Counted from the stretch's first letter, positions 16,555 to 24,601 are shown. The stretch is DNA of 54,803 nucleotides from HGM11368 sp051883395 (GCA_051883395.1 JBJETQ010000031.1:1-54803); one strand, 5' to 3'. Made by a program: numbers and translations. Notes: generated from the sequence alone by a model not told the origin.

Positions 16555-19167
16555 ATGGAAAATAATTTGGCTAGCAAGAAATTTTTAGTACTTTTGCTTA
16601 CTTTTGCTATCATTATCTCATGCGCTTTCATGTTATCAGCATGTAATGATGATCCCGATCCAATCGAACTACCACAATTGCAATCAATAACAGCAAGATA
16701 CAAAAACGATTCGATTGATTTTAGCAGCGGAAGTGTTGACATACCATATCACGACGGCATTCAATTTCTATCTGCGGACTTTAAAATTACATTAAATTAC
16801 GACGATTCTTCCACTCAGGAAATTACGTCAGGATTTACATATAGAGTATACAAAATCGAGAATAACAATGAAATAGAAACAACCACGTTTGAAATAGGTG
16901 AGTATAAATTTCATTTTGAATATGAAGATTTAAGTTTCGATTGTTACGTTGCGATTAAAGCAGCAGAATTGCTTTCGAACGATATCGTTTGCAATCTTAA
17001 TGATAGTTATCCATTCGATCCTAACGGACAAATTACTCCTGATTTTACTTTGACATACGGCAACGTAACGCTTGAAGAAGGCGTTGATTATACCGTAACT
17101 TATGGTGAAAATAACGTGGTTGGAGAAGACACAGGCTACGTTTGTATCAACTTTATCGGTATATATCAAGGAGAAATATATTATTATTTTGATATTACTG
17201 CGATTGAAACGGGCGAAGTAGTTTTCAAAAACGTAACGACTACGTATGACGGTAACTATAAGTGGTCGCTTTGCGAAATAGACTTTTCATCAATTGAAGG
17301 TATCAAAAATATTTATTATACTTTCTACGATAACCTTGACAATTCCGTCTCTCCAATCGACGCAGGATCGTATCGTGTAGTTGCTCAAATCGAAGTAAAA
17401 GACGGCTATCAAGCAATCGAAGATAAAGAATTTACACTTACAATCAATCAAGTCGATATCAGCGAATTCGATTTAAGCGATTATGATTTGGACAATATTA
17501 GCAAATCTTTCAAAAATCAAGCGTATACTAGCCAAGATTTTGAATATGATATTTCTCAATCGTTGCAAGACGTTACCTTTGATATTTGCATGAGCACAGG
17601 TAGCAATATAGATAATTTAAATGCTTCTACTGAGACAAAACACGGTCAAATCGAAGTAACGGGTACGGGTAATTACAAAGGAAGTCTGATTATTCCGTTT
17701 ACTATTTCGCCTTACGACGTCCAATACCTATACGTTGAATTGAATGACAATTCTTATTATGTTTACAATGGCTCGCAAAAAACGATATCTAAGGTACAAG
17801 CATATTTTGATAACCAATGGGTTGATATAGAGCAGGGAGAAGATAAAGATTACACTATATCTTACAAGGACAACGTGAATTCGGGCGAAGCTTCGTATAA
17901 GATAGTTGGATATGGAAATTTCACGGGAGAATACAATGATACTTTCTATATTTACAAGGCAACAATCGATATTGACAGTAACGATTATCAATTTGTCAAT
18001 ACAACTTCTACGTATAACGGCGAAAACCAATTTGCAACGCTTACGACCTTTAACGAAGACCTTCCTGACCAGGTAGAAGCAATTTTTACAACTGGCAATT
18101 ACTTTGGTATGTCGTCTGCGTTATCTCTCGATGAGTTGCAGAATGCGGGAACTTATGACGTTTACGTAACTTTTGCACTAAAAACCGAATTCGAAAACAA
18201 CTACGATCTTTTTGGAAATAAAACATTCAACGAGAGTATAACTATCAACCCCGTTGTTGTAACTTCCGCTACCTACGATTCGGCTTTTGACGGCGGAGAA
18301 GGAACTTACGAGAACAAGTATTATTACGTTTACTCGGGCAATCAATATGCTCCAAAAGTCGTTGTAACCGCTACGTTGAACGGTCAACCTTATACGCTTG
18401 TTGAAAATCAAGACTACACGATTAGTTATTATTCTACAAGTACCGGACTTAGTGCAACACCACTCAATGCAGACGGATATGGCGTCAATATCAATTATGG
18501 TTCAAACGGCTCTGGCAATTTTGCTTATCAATGTTACGACGACGTGTACGATTATCAAGACAAAAGTCTTTTGTTTAACGTCAACAAAAAGACGATAGAT
18601 GATAGTCAAGTTACTTGGCCGACAACGTATAGAATAGTTTGGGGTAGTCTGGCATATTTAGATACCACTGATTTTACTACAACAAAAACGCAAACTATTA
18701 CTATCGAAGGCAACTTGGTTGAAGCAACCTTTGACTTAAAGACAAGCGAACTTTACGGATATTACGACACCTACGTCGACTCCAACGATCAGATAGGAAT
18801 TCAATTTACGTCGCAAAACTATCATGTAACAGACCATACTTCGATGGTACAAATTGTCAGTCTCTTTGATGAATTCAAACTCAACGGCACTGCTCTTTCG
18901 GCCGAGCAAATAGATGATTTGACGCAATTTAACCTTGACGATAGCGTAGAAATTACTTTCTCAAAATCTTATACTATAAAGTATGATAATAATACTGCAA
19001 ACTATGATGAGAAATATTTTGATAGCGATAGCGGTTTCTCGAAAGTAATGGGTAGAGACACGATAGAAGAAGAATATTGCAACGAAAATTATGCTTATTT
19101 AACTGTTTACACTGCCGACGGAGAGACTTCAATAGTTGGAAGAAATTTCACAATTGTAAGAGAATAG
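16555..19167 (+). CDS. Large surface lipoprotein with repeated Ig/MBG-like domains
   Basis: An 870-residue exported protein of unknown role. Residues 1-30 form a lipoprotein signal ending in the lipobox MLSAC, so Cys30 should be lipidated. The rest is beta-rich, acidic and poor in Lys/Arg clusters. Two kinds of module can be seen: units with a DYT(I/V)(S/T)Y core (near residues 180, 440 and 620) and units of the form NVTTTYDGN...DAGSY / NTTSTYNGE...NAGTYDV that resemble MBG domains of bacterial surface proteins. There is no C-terminal anchor or catalytic domain. AAGGAG precedes the ATG. It sits alone between spoIVB and tRNA-Trp, where it looks like an accessory insertion into a conserved region. 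Confidence 0.8.
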   Translation: MENNLASKKFLVLLLTFAIIISCAFMLSACNDDPDPIELPQLQSITARYKNDSIDFSSGSVDIPYHDGIQFLSADFKITLNYDDSSTQEITSGFTYRVYKIENNNEIETTTFEIGEYKFHFEYEDLSFDCYVAIKAAELLSNDIVCNLNDSYPFDPNGQITPDFTLTYGNVTLEEGVDYTVTYGENNVVGEDTGYVCINFIGIYQGEIYYYFDITAIETGEVVFKNVTTTYDGNYKWSLCEIDFSSIEGIKNIYYTFYDNLDNSVSPIDAGSYRVVAQIEVKDGYQAIEDKEFTLTINQVDISEFDLSDYDLDNISKSFKNQAYTSQDFEYDISQSLQDVTFDICMSTGSNIDNLNASTETKHGQIEVTGTGNYKGSLIIPFTISPYDVQYLYVELNDNSYYVYNGSQKTISKVQAYFDNQWVDIEQGEDKDYTISYKDNVNSGEASYKIVGYGNFTGEYNDTFYIYKATIDIDSNDYQFVNTTSTYNGENQFATLTTFNEDLPDQVEAIFTTGNYFGMSSALSLDELQNAGTYDVYVTFALKTEFENNYDLFGNKTFNESITINPVVVTSATYDSAFDGGEGTYENKYYYVYSGNQYAPKVVVTATLNGQPYTLVENQDYTISYYSTSTGLSATPLNADGYGVNINYGSNGSGNFAYQCYDDVYDYQDKSLLFNVNKKTIDDSQVTWPTTYRIVWGSLAYLDTTDFTTTKTQTITIEGNLVEATFDLKTSELYGYYDTYVDSNDQIGIQFTSQNYHVTDHTSMVQIVSLFDEFKLNGTALSAEQIDDLTQFNLDDSVEITFSKSYTIKYDNNTANYDEKYFDSDSGFSKVMGRDTIEEEYCNENYAYLTVYTADGETSIVGRNFTIVRE

Positions 19168-19394
19168 CCAAACCACGCATCCACTTCGCCACATTATATG
19201 GCGAAGTTAAGGAAGAATTGCTCCTACAAAAAATAGAGCTACAAATACCGTAAGTCGACCCACGGGGAGACCACATGATTCGTAAGTAGCGCAAGCGACG
19301 GAATAGCGAGCTTTTGCGAGCGTTACACACAATCTTTTGACGTAGAAGATGTCAAAATAGTGGAATCGCTACAATCAATACAAATACCATAAAT
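19168..19394. other. Intergenic region with hairpin and repeat-like sequence
   Basis: No gene is visible. A perfect ACTTCGCCA/TGGCGAAGT hairpin at 19179-19203 lies just after the lipoprotein stop but lacks a T tract. Downstream, 19240-19330 is richer in G+C than its surroundings, and ACAAATACC recurs near 19239 and 19380. It may be a degenerate dispersed intergenic repeat. Confidence 0.4.
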
Positions 19395-19424
19395 AAAAAT
19401 CAGCCTGTTTTTCAACAGACTGAT
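19395..19424 (-). terminator. Terminator of tRNA-Trp
   Basis: On the minus strand an 11-bp stem with one mismatch and a four-base loop is followed by four or more T residues, directly after the CCA end of the tRNA gene. Confidence 0.8.
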
Positions 19425-19499
19425 TGGCAGGGGAGACGCGATTCGAACACGCAACCAATGGTTTTGGAGACCACTACTCTACCGTTGAGCCACTCCCCT
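19425..19499 (-). tRNA. tRNA-Trp (anticodon CCA)
   Basis: Acceptor stem AGGGGAG/CTCCCCT, discriminator G, genomically encoded CCA, T-loop TTCGAATC and anticodon loop CTCCAAA with anticodon CCA. It has its own consensus promoter and terminator on the minus strand. Confidence 0.95.
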
Positions 19500-19510
19500 A
19501 AGACTTAATT

Positions 19511-19539
19511 ATTATATAAAAAAAGGGCAGAAGTGTCAA
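19511..19539 (-). promoter_or_regulatory. Consensus promoter of tRNA-Trp
   Basis: Minus-strand TTGACA (19539-19534), 17-bp spacer and TATAAT (19516-19511), with transcription starting ~10 bases before the tRNA. It overlaps the upstream region of divergent proC. Confidence 0.85.
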
Positions 19540-19566
19540 CAGTTTAGCAGCAATAAGGAGATTATT

Positions 19567-20349
19567 ATGCAAGAAAAATATCAACTCGGATTTATAGGTG
19601 CAGGCAACATGGCAAAAGCAATTGCAAAAGGTATTGTTGCAGGCAAAATACTTCAACCACAACAGATAATAATGACTGACGTTGCCAAAGGAAGTTTTGA
19701 AGGAATAGAAATAATCGACGATAACTCTGTTGCTTTCAACAACTGTAAATACGTCATTTTTGCTATCAAACCGCAAGTTTTTGATAGCATTTGCGACACT
19801 TTTGGCAAAATACAAGCTCAAGCCATTATCAGTATAATGGCAGGTAAGTCGGTAGCCAAAATCAAAGCCGCAACAGGTGTTGACAATGTAATAAGAGTAA
19901 TGCCTAACTTTCCTTGCATGATAGGCAAGGGTATGGCTGCTATCGCCAATAACGATTGCGACAAAGAAGTCAACCAATTTGTTTTTGATGTATTCAACAG
20001 CGTAGGAAAGGCAATTTTCTTAGACGAAGACAAGTTTGACGCTGTTACTTCAATCAGCGGAAGCGGTCCTGCCTATGTGTATTATTTTATCAAAGCTATG
20101 GCGCAAGCAGGGGTAGAAGGCGGACTGAGTTTTGATGAGTCTCTTATGCTTACGCTCCAAACCTTTGAAGGCGCTGTGAAAATGGTAGAAAATTCTTCTA
20201 TCAGCATTGATACAATGATTGACAACGTATGTTCAAAAGGTGGCACTACCATAGAAGCAATAAAGACATTTGACGAAAAGGCGGCAGATGCAGCAATAAA
20301 AGAAGGTATCAAAAATTGCAGAAATCGCAGTAAGGAGCTTAGCCGATGA
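19567..20349 (+). CDS. proC: Pyrroline-5-carboxylate reductase
   Basis: Catalyses the last step of proline synthesis with NAD(P)H. The 260-residue protein has the Rossmann start LGFIGAGNMAKAIAKGI and the C-terminal signature region AVTSISGSGPAYVYYFIKAM, ending with CSKGGTTIEAIKTFDEK. AAGGAG at 19555-19560 precedes the ATG. It overlaps rnhA by 4 bp. Confidence 0.97.
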   Translation: MQEKYQLGFIGAGNMAKAIAKGIVAGKILQPQQIIMTDVAKGSFEGIEIIDDNSVAFNNCKYVIFAIKPQVFDSICDTFGKIQAQAIISIMAGKSVAKIKAATGVDNVIRVMPNFPCMIGKGMAAIANNDCDKEVNQFVFDVFNSVGKAIFLDEDKFDAVTSISGSGPAYVYYFIKAMAQAGVEGGLSFDESLMLTLQTFEGAVKMVENSSISIDTMIDNVCSKGGTTIEAIKTFDEKAADAAIKEGIKNCRNRSKELSR

Positions 20350-20792
20350 AGAACGTTACGATATATACAGACGGAGCATGCTCTGGAAACCCGGGAATGG
20401 GCGGCTGGGGCGCTGTTTTGATGTACAACGGACACGTTAAAGAGATTTCCGGTTACAACAAGGATACCACCAACAACCGAATGGAGCTGTTTGCCGTCAT
20501 ACAGGCGCTCAGACAGCTCAATCAACCTTGCTACGTGGAGATTTATACCGATTCGGCTTATGTTTGCAATGCTTTTGAAGAAGGGTGGATAAAACTATGG
20601 CAAGATAACGACTGGAAAACAGCGTCAAAATCAAAAGTAAAAAACGACGACCTATGGAAAATGCTTCTTATAGAACTCTCCCGACACGAATACAAGTTTT
20701 TTAAAGTAAAAGGACATGCTGACAACGAGTATAACAATCGCTGCGACCAGCTTGCAACGGGAGAAATCAAAGCTCATCAGAATTCAGACTAA
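20346..20792 (+). CDS. rnhA: Ribonuclease HI
   Basis: Cleaves RNA in RNA-DNA hybrids. The catalytic set is visible: Asp in YTDGACSGNPG, Glu in NRMELFAVIQAL, Asp in YTDSAYVCNAF, and the C-terminal Asp in NNRCDQLA; the histidine loop KVKGHADNEYNN is also present. At 148 residues it matches the compact E. coli type. It is translated with proC. Confidence 0.97.
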   Translation: MKNVTIYTDGACSGNPGMGGWGAVLMYNGHVKEISGYNKDTTNNRMELFAVIQALRQLNQPCYVEIYTDSAYVCNAFEEGWIKLWQDNDWKTASKSKVKNDDLWKMLLIELSRHEYKFFKVKGHADNEYNNRCDQLATGEIKAHQNSD

Positions 20793-20818
20793 AAAAGCCG
20801 CTATTACAGCGGCTCTTA
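20791..20818 (-). terminator. Terminator between convergent rnhA and padR genes
   Basis: AGCCGCT-ATTAC-AGCGGCT. On the minus strand it is followed by six T residues and so serves the padR gene best; on the plus strand the tail is only moderately T-rich. Confidence 0.8.
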
Positions 20819-20825
20819 ATTTTGT

Positions 20826-22097
20826 TCAATTAATATGGAAATATTTTGATTTAAACAATAAGTCATATACGACAATACTCAAAGGAATATTTATCAACAT
20901 CACCAACGGAACAATGATTGGTTTGACAGTTGTTGCCGGCTCCTGGAAATTTGCTCCGCCGGCAAAATATCCTACAATTACTATAATGACTATCAGATTT
21001 ATTACCAAAATCAATGAGTTGATAAGAGCAGTCTTAACGTTAAATGCCGCCAGCGAGCGTTTATTTGGTGCCAGCCACATTTTTATACCGACAACAATCG
21101 GTGCGGCAACGCAAGCCAAAATACACAATACCAACGGAGTAACCGACGTGTAATTGAGCGTAAAATGCGCAACCATTATTTCGATAAAAAAGAGTATCGA
21201 CATAATTGCTACGGTAAAAAACAAGAGTTTATTTGGCTTATAATATTTGCCTACGTAGTATTCGGTTGTATTCTTCTTGACGTAAGGTCTGATAGTGTAG
21301 CCTTCGGTGGCAAATTTATTTTTCAATTCACTCAGCGTCAAAAAGTCAAAATCGTCGTCGTTGACAACTGCCGTCGGTTCAATGACTGAACCGCCAGATT
21401 TGGTATAAAGACTTTCAAAGCTCGAAATATAATTTACGTTTGAATTTTCGCTCATTGTAGGCATATCAGGCAAAACGGTAGGTTCAGGTTTCTGAGCTTT
21501 TGCAACAGCGTCAAAACTAAATGATTCTTCAAAGGTATTGTTGTGCTGCGGAGCATAAGAAATCTGTGGTTGAACAGCAGGTTGAGCTTCTTGCTGACGA
21601 ACCGCTTGCGGCTCAGGCATATTTACGATTTCTTCATCTTCCGAAGAATCTTGTAATTGAGCAAAAGAATTATCAGCTATCGTCTTAGGTGCAGAAGGTT
21701 GTCTCTTTGTCATAGGTCTGAGCGCCGAAGCGTCAAATGGCGGAGCAGTATTGGGGTCGTACTTTTTGTCAGAAAGTAAATTGTCTATTATCGTACGGCT
21801 GTATTCCCATTGATACTGGTCAGTCAGAACAAAATTTTTGCCTGCTTCCGAAAGAGTATAATAGACTCTTTGCGCACCGTTTGACATTGCCCCTTTATAA
21901 GAGCTTATATAGCCCAATTTTTCTAGTCTTTTGAGACAGCTGTAAAGAGTAGGCTGTTTGAGAGTGTACAAACCTTGACTTTTTTCTTTGATTTCATTGA
22001 GAATTTCCAAGCCGTATTTATCTTCATTCAAAAGAGAACGAAGAATAATTGTATCGACGTGGCTTCTTATCAAGTCAATGTTTGCATTGTTGTCCAT
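20826..22097 (-). CDS. PadR-family regulator fused to a four-helix membrane domain
   Basis: A 423-residue protein in three parts. Residues 6-105 form a PadR winged helix (SHVDTIILRSLLNEDKYGLE, then TLYSCLKRLEKLGYISSYKG). Residues 110-250 are a low-complexity linker rich in P, Q, S and E. Residues 290-423 contain four transmembrane helices (FFTVAIMSILFFIEIMVAHF; VTPLVLCILACVAAPIVVGI; a long I/V/L-rich segment ending near GYFAGG; IIVPLVMLINIPLSIVVYDL). A membrane-tethered DNA-binding protein is inferred. GAGGTG precedes the ATG and a palindrome overlaps its promoter, so it is probably self-regulated. The ligand is unknown. Confidence 0.85.
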   Translation of the reverse strand: MDNNANIDLIRSHVDTIILRSLLNEDKYGLEILNEIKEKSQGLYTLKQPTLYSCLKRLEKLGYISSYKGAMSNGAQRVYYTLSEAGKNFVLTDQYQWEYSRTIIDNLLSDKKYDPNTAPPFDASALRPMTKRQPSAPKTIADNSFAQLQDSSEDEEIVNMPEPQAVRQQEAQPAVQPQISYAPQHNNTFEESFSFDAVAKAQKPEPTVLPDMPTMSENSNVNYISSFESLYTKSGGSVIEPTAVVNDDDFDFLTLSELKNKFATEGYTIRPYVKKNTTEYYVGKYYKPNKLLFFTVAIMSILFFIEIMVAHFTLNYTSVTPLVLCILACVAAPIVVGIKMWLAPNKRSLAAFNVKTALINSLILVINLIVIIVIVGYFAGGANFQEPATTVKPIIVPLVMLINIPLSIVVYDLLFKSKYFHIN

Positions 22098-22111
22098 AAA
22101 TACACCTCAAC

Positions 22112-22143
22112 AAAATAATACATTATTTTCAACAAAAAATCAA
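22112..22143 (-). promoter_or_regulatory. Promoter of the padR gene with overlapping palindromic operator
   Basis: Minus-strand TTGATT (22143-22138), 17-bp spacer, TATTAT (22120-22115). The perfect palindrome AAAATAAT-N2-ATTATTTT (22112-22129) covers the -10, as expected for PadR autorepression. Confidence 0.6.
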
Positions 22144-22237
22144 CCTTTATTATAATAATAAAGCAGAGTAGTTAAATTACTGCATCTTATTAAAATTATA
22201 TTCTATCAAAATCATCGGACAATATCGTCAAAATTGT

Positions 22238-22269
22238 TAAAAAAAGGTCTCGCTTTTGACGAGACCTTT
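22238..22269 (-). terminator. Terminator of the small membrane protein gene
   Basis: Minus-strand AAGGTCTCG/CGAGACCTT stem with a seven-base loop and a run of seven T residues. Confidence 0.88.
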
Positions 22270-22277
22270 ATATTAAG

Positions 22278-22667
22278 TTATTTTCTTGATCTTGAACCAA
22301 CCTGCTTCTTAATTCTCTTTGTTGGTATCATCAAAATGATGAAGAAGATAATGAGATATACGATTGGGCTGGTAGCCGTGCTTTGCGTAGCGTCATTGTT
22401 ATTTAAATATTCGTCGGTCGCATTGAACACAATGCCGGAACCTGCATCACCTTTTACATAAGCAATATTGATGCCTACAAAAGGAATAGTATCGTAAGTA
22501 ACTGATTCGATTTTACCGGCTTCAACAGAGTCGCCTGTGCCTGACATGTCAAAAGATGCAATAGCAATACTACCGTCATTAAATCCAATTACGTTATATT
22601 CCAATGCAAAACTTGCAACAAGTAATACGATAAGTATCAATTTGAACAATATTTTCAAAAATCTCAT
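22278..22667 (-). CDS. Small two-helix membrane protein of unknown function
   Basis: I do not recognise this 129-residue protein. It has an N-terminal hydrophobic segment (residues 4-22), an ~70-residue extracytoplasmic region rich in D, G, S and T, a second helix (about residues 99-114, SPIVYLIIFFIILMIP), and a basic tail KRIKKQVGSRSRK. The topology suggests a loop outside with both ends inside, or a signal peptide plus a C-terminal anchor resembling a surface-protein membrane anchor without a sorting motif. AAGGAG and a strong promoter precede it and a terminator follows, so it is a single-gene unit. Confidence 0.75.
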   Translation of the reverse strand: MRFLKILFKLILIVLLVASFALEYNVIGFNDGSIAIASFDMSGTGDSVEAGKIESVTYDTIPFVGINIAYVKGDAGSGIVFNATDEYLNNNDATQSTATSPIVYLIIFFIILMIPTKRIKKQVGSRSRK

Positions 22668-22698
22668 AATAAATCTCCTTGCTTCATTTCATATTTAT

Positions 22699-22726
22699 AT
22701 TATAATACTATTAAAAATTATGTCAA
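22699..22726 (-). promoter_or_regulatory. Promoter of the small membrane protein gene
   Basis: Minus-strand TTGACA (22726-22721), 16-bp spacer, TATAAT (22704-22699); both hexamers are consensus. Confidence 0.8.
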
Positions 22727-23296
22727 TAATCTAGCCAAAAATTATAAAAATTTTTGAACATTATGCACTATTTTTGTCGCTTTTTATCAGCAGGGTATAG
22801 AGTAAAATTCAAAAAATAATCAATTAAATAATCTTAGAATAACCTTATAACCATTAAAAGCGAAAATGAAATTGGTTGTCATAAAAATATGTATGATTAT
22901 ACTATCATTTAATAAAATTATTGACAAAATTTATTTCATTGTCAAAAGGGGACAGAGTGTTATTTGTCGTATTTTGAGAAAATAGTGATACAAATATCTA
23001 TTCGCAAAACACAACCTTTGCGAATAGTAAGTGGATAATTATTATAAATTAATCAAAATATGATAATTATTTTTCGATATTTATAATTGAATATTATATT
23101 GTTGCTTTTAATTAATATTATTGTTTGACAAGTCTATAAATGCTCTGAAAATTATTTTATTATTCATTTTACATACAATTTGCCCTTCAAATTCTGTAAT
23201 TCGATTTTATCCAAGCAATACGTTATAGTGGTCAAATTTTATGGCGTTGTGATTTGTCAAAAATTGCAATCAAATGAATAATCGGTCGTTTAGTTA
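22727..23296. other. AT-rich gene-free stretch with inverted repeats
   Basis: About 570 bp without a plausible gene. It holds TTGACAA-N11-TTGTCAA (22921-22945) and a perfect 11-bp inverted repeat CTATTCGCAAA-N8-TTTGCGAATAG (22998-23027) without a T tract. These may be operators, recombinase sites or the remains of an element next to the recombinase gene. Confidence 0.45.
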
Positions 23297-23325
23297 TTGA
23301 AGTTTGACGATTGATGTGGTATAAT
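23297..23325 (+). promoter_or_regulatory. Promoter of the recombinase gene, predicted leaderless
   Basis: TTGAAG (23297-23302), 17-bp spacer, TATAAT (23320-23325), six bases, then ATG 23332. No Shine-Dalgarno sequence. Confidence 0.65.
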
Positions 23326-23331
23326 TTAGCT

Positions 23332-24399
23332 ATGGACAATGATTCTTATTTTGAACAAAGAAAAATAAACACAATAACTAAGTTAAGGGAAATCAAAATG
23401 CAACTTCCCTTTATTTGCAACGAATATTTTATGGGAATTCAGAACAGCACGTCAGAACTTACTCAGTTGGGATACGCATCTGATTTGAGATTGTTTTTTG
23501 AATTTTTGACCACACAGATATTGGAATTTCAAAATGTGAATATACGTTCGTTTAATTATCAAAATCTGCAAGACGTAACTACGACACATATCGAGATGTT
23601 TCTCGAATACGTTACTTACTACGAGTCTGACGGTAAATCTCACCACAATTCTTTGAAGACAAAAGCTAGAAAATTAGCTTCTTTGAAGTCATTTTTTAAG
23701 TATAATTACAACAAAAACAACATATTTTGCGATCCTGCCGCCAAAGTTATGACGCCAAAACTACTGGAAAAACCGATAATTCGCCTTGACGTAAACGAAG
23801 TGGTCGAATTACTCAACGCAGTTGAAGATGGCGAAGGTTTGTCCCGTCAACAGCAGACTTATCACAATCGTACAGCTAAGCGAGATTTAGCAATTATGAC
23901 CTTGTTTCTTGGCACCGGAATAAGAATTTCCGAACTTGTAGGACTCAATATTGACGATATTGATTTTACCAACAACGCATTCAAAATAACCCGAAAAGGC
24001 GGCAATCAGACAATTTTGTATTTTGGGGACGAAGTTGCCCAAGCTTTGTTGCAATATCTTGACGAACGAGCAAAAAATCAGCAGCAGGACCAACAACCTG
24101 CATTGTTTTTATCATTGCAAAACAAGCGTATCAACGTACGTACAGTCCAAAACTTAGTTAAAAAATACGCTAAAATCGTTACTCCGCTCAAACATATTAC
24201 TCCGCACAAACTTCGTAGCACTTACGGCACTACCCTGTATCAAAATACCAACGATATATACGTAGTTGCCGAAGTTTTGGGACATAAAGACATCAATACT
24301 ACAAAAAAACACTATGCTGCAATAAGCGACGAAATAAAACGTGCCGCATCCAAAAAGGTTACTTTGCGTGATAACGTCGAGCAGGAAAAGAGCGAATAA
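23332..24399 (+). CDS. Tyrosine recombinase (XerC/D-like)
   Basis: A 355-residue integrase with an N-terminal SAM-like core-binding domain (about residues 20-125) and a C-terminal catalytic domain. The active-site set is complete: Arg in GTGIRISELVGL, Lys in TRKGGNQT, His-x-x-Arg in HKLRST, His in LGHKD, and Tyr in KKHYAAI. ATG 23332 gives an N-terminus (KLREIKMQLPFICNEYFMGI) that fits the clostridial chromosomal family as I remember it; an internal ATG at 23398 with AAGGG upstream is a weaker alternative. It lies just before lexA. Role, target site and whether it is a dif-type recombinase cannot be told from the sequence. Confidence 0.88.
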   Translation: MDNDSYFEQRKINTITKLREIKMQLPFICNEYFMGIQNSTSELTQLGYASDLRLFFEFLTTQILEFQNVNIRSFNYQNLQDVTTTHIEMFLEYVTYYESDGKSHHNSLKTKARKLASLKSFFKYNYNKNNIFCDPAAKVMTPKLLEKPIIRLDVNEVVELLNAVEDGEGLSRQQQTYHNRTAKRDLAIMTLFLGTGIRISELVGLNIDDIDFTNNAFKITRKGGNQTILYFGDEVAQALLQYLDERAKNQQQDQQPALFLSLQNKRINVRTVQNLVKKYAKIVTPLKHITPHKLRSTYGTTLYQNTNDIYVVAEVLGHKDINTTKKHYAAISDEIKRAASKKVTLRDNVEQEKSE

Positions 24400-24462
24400 A
24401 ATTTAGCTGCTTATATCACTTTGAATAAATCGGATAAAATTTTAAAATATTATAATTTTTAT

Positions 24463-24498
24463 TTGATTTTTAATCAAAATATATTGATTTTTAATCAA
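24463..24498. promoter_or_regulatory. Two palindromic sites in 21-bp phase upstream of lexA
   Basis: TTGATTTTTAATCAA occurs at 24463-24477 and again at 24484-24498, exactly 21 bp apart, i.e. two helical turns. Each is a 6-bp inverted repeat around TTT. This looks like a pair of operators bound on one face of the DNA. Confidence 0.55.
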
Positions 24499-24553
24499 AT
24501 TATATGGGTTTTAAGATAGCATATGAAAATTTTTATAATATATTAAAATATTT

Positions 24554-24583
24554 GTTGCAAAAAACAAACGTATGTGCTAAAAT
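24554..24583 (+). promoter_or_regulatory. lexA promoter with degenerate SOS box
   Basis: TTGCAA (24554-24559), 18-bp spacer, TAAAAT (24578-24583). The spacer contains CAAACGTATGTGCT (24565-24578), matching 11 of 14 positions of the Bacillus LexA box CGAACRNRYGTTYG. Confidence 0.55.
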
Positions 24584-24601
24584 CTGATTAAGGAGAAGAT
24601 T

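Noticed and set aside
17000..19000. CRISPR or tandem DNA repeats in the lipoprotein gene
   Set aside because: The repetition is at the protein-domain level only; no regular DNA repeat-spacer pattern is present.
23398..24399. Shorter recombinase starting at ATG 23398
   Set aside because: Although AAGGG lies upstream, the longer form keeps an N-terminal helix that I remember as conserved in clostridial relatives; left as an alternative.
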